A stretch of 64,000 nt of DNA. It comes from Sphingomonas tagetis. GTDB lineage: Bacteria; Pseudomonadota; Alphaproteobacteria; Sphingomonadales; Sphingomonadaceae. The notes under the pieces were generated by a model. It searched no databases and was not told the DNA's origin. It worked only from the letters and a program-made list of their open reading frames with translations. Positions 60,821-64,000 of the stretch are shown here, in pieces (within the stretch, counting starts at the first letter, position 1; every line of letters begins with the position of its first letter). A program made the translations under genes and the position numbers. The stretch spans positions 186,001-250,000 of the forward strand of contig NZ_JAMLDX010000001.1 in NCBI RefSeq assembly GCF_024211275.1. Reading direction: 5' to 3'.

Positions 60821-63520
60821 ATGAAGAAGCCATTCGCGTTCGGAGCCATGCTCCTGTTGACCACCAACCTCGTCGCGCCGGCCGCGTTCGCGCAGGACAG
60901 CGCACCGGCGCCGGCCGCACCGCCCGCCATCGAGCCGGCACAGACCGAGGAAGAGGTCGAGATTTCCACGCCGGGCGCCGATGCGTCGGAGGGCGGCGAG
61001 ATCGTGGTGATCGGGCGCAACATCCCCAACGTGATCCGCGCGACGCCGCAAGTGGTGTCGGTGCTGTCGGCGGAAGACATCGCGCGCACCGGCGAAGGCG
61101 ATATCGCCGGCGCGCTGACCCGCGTCACCGGCATGTCGGTGGTCGGCAACGGCTTCGTGTTCGTGCGCGGCCTTGGCGACCGCTATTCCTCGGCGCTGCT
61201 CAACGGCTCGCCGCTGCCGTCGCCCGAACCGCTGCGCCGCACCGTGCCGCTCGACATCTTCCCGACCAGCGTGGTCGGATCGGCGCTGGTCCAGAAGACC
61301 TATTCGGTCAACTATCCGGCCGAGTTCGGCGGCGGCGTCATCAACCTGACCACCAAGGCGATCCCCAAGGAAGGCTTCGTCTCACTCGGCGGCAGCGTGA
61401 CCTTCGATACCGAGACGACCAGCGAATATGGCTATGCCTATCAGGGCGGCAGCAACGACTGGGGCGGCTATGACGACGGCACCCGCGCAGTGCCCGCCTT
61501 CATCAAGGATGTCGGCCTCAACGGCGCGCAGATCCCGGCCAATCAGGTCGCGCAGCTGACCAACACGCCGACCACGATCATGCAGGGCAATTACCACATC
61601 CCCGCCAACTTCTCGGGCGAGTTCAGCCTGGGCCAGCGCTTCAATGCGGGCGACGTGCAGTTCGGCATCGTCGCCTCGGCGGGGATCAGCAACAGCTGGC
61701 GCACGCGCGACGTGCTGCAGCAGGACAGCAACGACGAGACCGGCATCCTGCGCAGCGACTACCGCACAATCATCACCGACAATCGCGCGGTGGTGAACGG
61801 GCTGGTCGGGCTGGGCGCGGAATTCGGCGACCAGACGATCCGCTGGACCAACGTCTATATCCACGACACGGTCAAGCAGGCGCGCGGCGCGTCGGCGACG
61901 CTCTATCCCAACAGCTCGGGGTTCGAGCGCTTCAACCAGACCACGGCATGGTTCGAGCGCGAGCTGTTCGAATCGCAGCTGGTCGGCGAGTTCAAGTGGA
62001 ACGACCTGAGCCTCGACGTGCGCGGCGCCTATGCCAAGACCAAGCGCGATTCGCCATATGAACGCAGCTTCGTGTCGCGTTACGACACGACGGTGAACGG
62101 CTGGGTCAACGCGCTCAACTCGTCCACCGAGCAGGCGAGCATCGCGTTCAGCGAGCTCGACGAGGAGCTGTGGAGCGGGCAGGCCGACCTGTCGTACAAG
62201 CTCAACACCAGCTTCCCGGTGCGGCTGTCGGCGGGCTATTATTATCAGGACCAGACCCGCAGCTCGAGCCGCTTCAGCTTCGCCTATCGTTACGAGCCGG
62301 GCGGCGCGCTGCCGCTGGGTTACCGCTATCTGCGCCCCGACCTGCTGCTGACGCCGTCGGTGCTGCAGGCGACCAACAGCCAGCTCGGCGGGTGTCCGAA
62401 CGGGCTGTGCCTCGTGCTCGACAACATCTCGGGCGGGCAGGGCGCGGCGGTCTATGACGCGGGCCTGACCATCCATGCCGGCTACGTCCAGGCCGACATC
62501 GAACCGATTGACGGCGTGAAGGCGACCTTCGGCGTGCGCTACGAAAAGGCTGACGAGTTCGTCAGCACGAACGTCGCGGGTGCGGGCACGGTGCTGGACA
62601 ATGCCTATTGGCTGCCGGCTGCGACAGTGACGTGGAACTTCGCGCAGAACATGCAGCTGCGCCTGCACGGATCGAAGACCATCGCCCGCCCGCAGTTCCG
62701 CGAGCTGGCGCCGCAATTCTATCAGGACTTCGATAGCGACCGGCTGTTCTTCGGCAACCCGGCGCTGGTCGACTCGCAGCTCTACAATGCCGAGGCGCGC
62801 TATGAGTGGTTCTTCGGCCGCAACGAGCGGGTGACGGCGGCGGGCTTCTTCAAGAAGATCAAGAACCCGATCGAGCAGGTCTCGGCCTTCCCGACGCTCG
62901 ATTCGCGCATCACCACCGGCTTCTCCTATGTGCCCGAGGCGCAGTTGTACGGCGGCGAGGTCGAGCTTCAGAAGCATTTCCCGCTCGACACGCTGGGCGG
63001 CGATTTCTTCGCGACGCGGCGGTTGGTGCTGGTGGCGAACTACACCTACACCAAGTCAAAGATCACCGCCGATGCGACGCTGGTGCCGGACATCAACGCC
63101 GGCCCGGGCGGGATCGTGCTGCGCCCCGCCAACCTGCTGTACCGCGACGGCGCGCCGCTGACCGGCCAGTCGGATCACCTGATCAACTTCCAGCTCGGCA
63201 TCGAGGACACCGAATCGACGTCGCAGCTGACGGTGCTGGTCAATTATGCGAGCGAGCGCGTGACCGCGCGCGGCGCCTCGAACGCATCGGGCGTGGGCTT
63301 CCTGCCCGATGTGTACGAGAAGCCGGGCCTGCGGCTCGACGTTGTCGCGCGGCAGGCGGTCAAGGTGTTCGACGGCGAGATCGAGCTGAAGTTCGAGGCG
63401 CGCAACCTGACCAAGACCAAATATCAGGAATTCCAAACCTTCGCGTCGGGCAAGACGGTGTACGTCAACCGCTACGACCAGGGCCGCACCTTCAGCCTGG
63501 GTGCGTCCGTGAAATTCTGA
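60821..63520 (+). CDS. TonB-dependent receptor
   Basis: An outer-membrane active transporter of 899 residues. A signal peptide ends at AAFAQ (about residue 25). A Pro/Ala-rich stretch leads to the TonB box-like EIVVIGRN and the plug domain (TPQVVSVLSAEDIARTGEGDIAGALTRVTGMSVVGNGFVFVRGLGDRYSSALLNG in parts). The beta-barrel follows and ends with the aromatic terminus FSLGASVKF. Its position behind a Pho-boxed lipoprotein gene suggests uptake of a phosphorus-containing compound, though the substrate cannot be read from sequence. Confidence 0.93.
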   Translation: MKKPFAFGAMLLLTTNLVAPAAFAQDSAPAPAAPPAIEPAQTEEEVEISTPGADASEGGEIVVIGRNIPNVIRATPQVVSVLSAEDIARTGEGDIAGALTRVTGMSVVGNGFVFVRGLGDRYSSALLNGSPLPSPEPLRRTVPLDIFPTSVVGSALVQKTYSVNYPAEFGGGVINLTTKAIPKEGFVSLGGSVTFDTETTSEYGYAYQGGSNDWGGYDDGTRAVPAFIKDVGLNGAQIPANQVAQLTNTPTTIMQGNYHIPANFSGEFSLGQRFNAGDVQFGIVASAGISNSWRTRDVLQQDSNDETGILRSDYRTIITDNRAVVNGLVGLGAEFGDQTIRWTNVYIHDTVKQARGASATLYPNSSGFERFNQTTAWFERELFESQLVGEFKWNDLSLDVRGAYAKTKRDSPYERSFVSRYDTTVNGWVNALNSSTEQASIAFSELDEELWSGQADLSYKLNTSFPVRLSAGYYYQDQTRSSSRFSFAYRYEPGGALPLGYRYLRPDLLLTPSVLQATNSQLGGCPNGLCLVLDNISGGQGAAVYDAGLTIHAGYVQADIEPIDGVKATFGVRYEKADEFVSTNVAGAGTVLDNAYWLPAATVTWNFAQNMQLRLHGSKTIARPQFRELAPQFYQDFDSDRLFFGNPALVDSQLYNAEARYEWFFGRNERVTAAGFFKKIKNPIEQVSAFPTLDSRITTGFSYVPEAQLYGGEVELQKHFPLDTLGGDFFATRRLVLVANYTYTKSKITADATLVPDINAGPGGIVLRPANLLYRDGAPLTGQSDHLINFQLGIEDTESTSQLTVLVNYASERVTARGASNASGVGFLPDVYEKPGLRLDVVARQAVKVFDGEIELKFEARNLTKTKYQEFQTFASGKTVYVNRYDQGRTFSLGASVKF

Positions 63521-63546
63521 TCCGCGAGGGTCAGCGCAAAAGGGGG

Positions 63547-63580
63547 AAAGCCCCGGCCGTCACGTGCGGCCGGGGCTTTT
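63547..63580. terminator. Bidirectional rho-independent terminator
   Basis: AAAGCCCCGGCCG (63547-63559) pairs with CGGCCGGGGCTTT (63567-63579), a 13-bp stem with T run. It lies between the convergent receptor and oxygenase genes and can serve both. Confidence 0.9.
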
Positions 63581-63602
63581 CTTTTTCCGTCAGCCGCGCC
63601 GA

Positions 63603-64000
63603 TCAGCCCCAGGGACGTTCGCGAAACCATTTGGTGATGACGTATTTGAGGCCCGCGCGGACCTTCATCGCGTGGTGCAGCGTCGCCGGGTTGGGCGTGC
63701 CGTCGGGGCGGAGGTTGCTCCAGGCGAGCAGCTTGCCGGTCTCGGGCCGGACGATCTTGTCGATCGTCTTGAACCGCGTCGCGCCGCCGGCCTCGACGTC
63801 GTTGAGATAGACCATCACGGTCCAGGTGCGCTGGCCCGCGACCGAGCAGAATTTCTCGAAATCGACGCCATGCGGCTCGAAATAATCTGTGTGCGCCTTG
63901 AATTCCTGCCCGACCTCATAGCGCTGGCCCTGCAACGGCTCGCCATGCGCGGGATCGATGCCGGTCAGCGCGGCGATTCGGCGCTCGACCTCCATCACGT
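63603..64000 (-). CDS. 2OG-Fe(II) oxygenase, prolyl 4-hydroxylase type (partial)
   Basis: The C-terminal part of a 2-oxoglutarate and iron dependent dioxygenase; the gene runs off the window end, so the N-terminus is missing. The metal site begins HTDYFEPH (His and Asp ligands), the distal His is in LHHAMKVRAG, and Lys in LKYVITKW would bind 2-oxoglutarate. YLNDVEAGGATRF is typical of the P4Hc domain. Such proteins hydroxylate prolines or related targets; members are often neighbours of TonB-dependent receptor genes. At least 132 residues are present. The start codons at 63998 and 63995 are probably internal. Confidence 0.88.
   Translation of the reverse strand, partial: VMEVERRIAALTGIDPAHGEPLQGQRYEVGQEFKAHTDYFEPHGVDFEKFCSVAGQRTWTVMVYLNDVEAGGATRFKTIDKIVRPETGKLLAWSNLRPDGTPNPATLHHAMKVRAGLKYVITKWFRERPWG

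Overview
The window is high-GC, densely coding chromosomal DNA of an alphaproteobacterium, most likely a sphingomonad (Sphingomonadales). The inference rests on synteny and sites seen here: a PopZ-like gene directly before valS, a Pcm-like methyltransferase before a TolC gene, an alphaproteobacterial LexA box of the GAAC-N7-GAAC type, a PccR/ScfR-type regulator divergent from propionyl-CoA carboxylase, and a TonB-dependent receptor behind a Pho box. Gene content is largely housekeeping. No phage, transposase, plasmid, integron or CRISPR locus was found. The unusual signals are mainly non-coding.

Layout. 1-7580: the 3' part of dnaE, an acyl-CoA ligase, then a compact uracil-catabolism set rutB-rutC-rutD-rutA. 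7577-14213 (mostly minus strand): DUF4199 membrane protein, membrane-anchored LuxR-type regulator, an SOS-boxed radical SAM gene, a divergent MFS gene with a coupled 37-residue peptide, moaB, a soluble lytic transglycosylase and a degenerate uracil-DNA glycosylase. 14330-24822 (plus): ETF-ubiquinone oxidoreductase, a TPR protein, ispE, enoyl-CoA hydratase, N-formylglutamate amidohydrolase, ilvD, a lipoprotein, the NAD(P)HX repair enzyme and an RNA methyltransferase. 24813-27938: truA and fmt (minus) divergent from recR-def, separated by a 270-bp multi-hairpin, TA-flanked element. 28122-40486: rmuC, tRNA-Cys, pcm-tolC, popZ-valS, hemB, an acetyltransferase, a membrane spermidine-synthase-like protein and tRNA-Arg.

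40559-53190: an MFS transporter with a C-terminal extra domain, then the propionyl-CoA module. A PccR-like regulator reads leftwards; rightwards follow pccB, a small membrane gene, methylmalonyl-CoA epimerase, enoyl-CoA hydratase, methylmalonyl-CoA mutase, bioB, another small membrane gene and pccA, mostly joined by 4-base start/stop overlaps. Together they would convert propionyl-CoA to succinyl-CoA and make the biotin the carboxylase needs. A diguanylate cyclase follows. 53227-64000: an M1 aminopeptidase divergent from lon-hupB, tRNA-Val, an NYN/OST-HTH protein, and a Pho-boxed lipoprotein plus TonB-dependent receptor, ending in a partial prolyl-4-hydroxylase-like gene.

The strongest unexplained features are two intergenic regions (27952-28110 and 35630-35910) that share a 21-base box, a 14-base box and arrays of GCGAC(A/G) repeated at exactly 11-base intervals. 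Next come the TA-flanked structured element between fmt and recR, and a low-GC patch inside valS.
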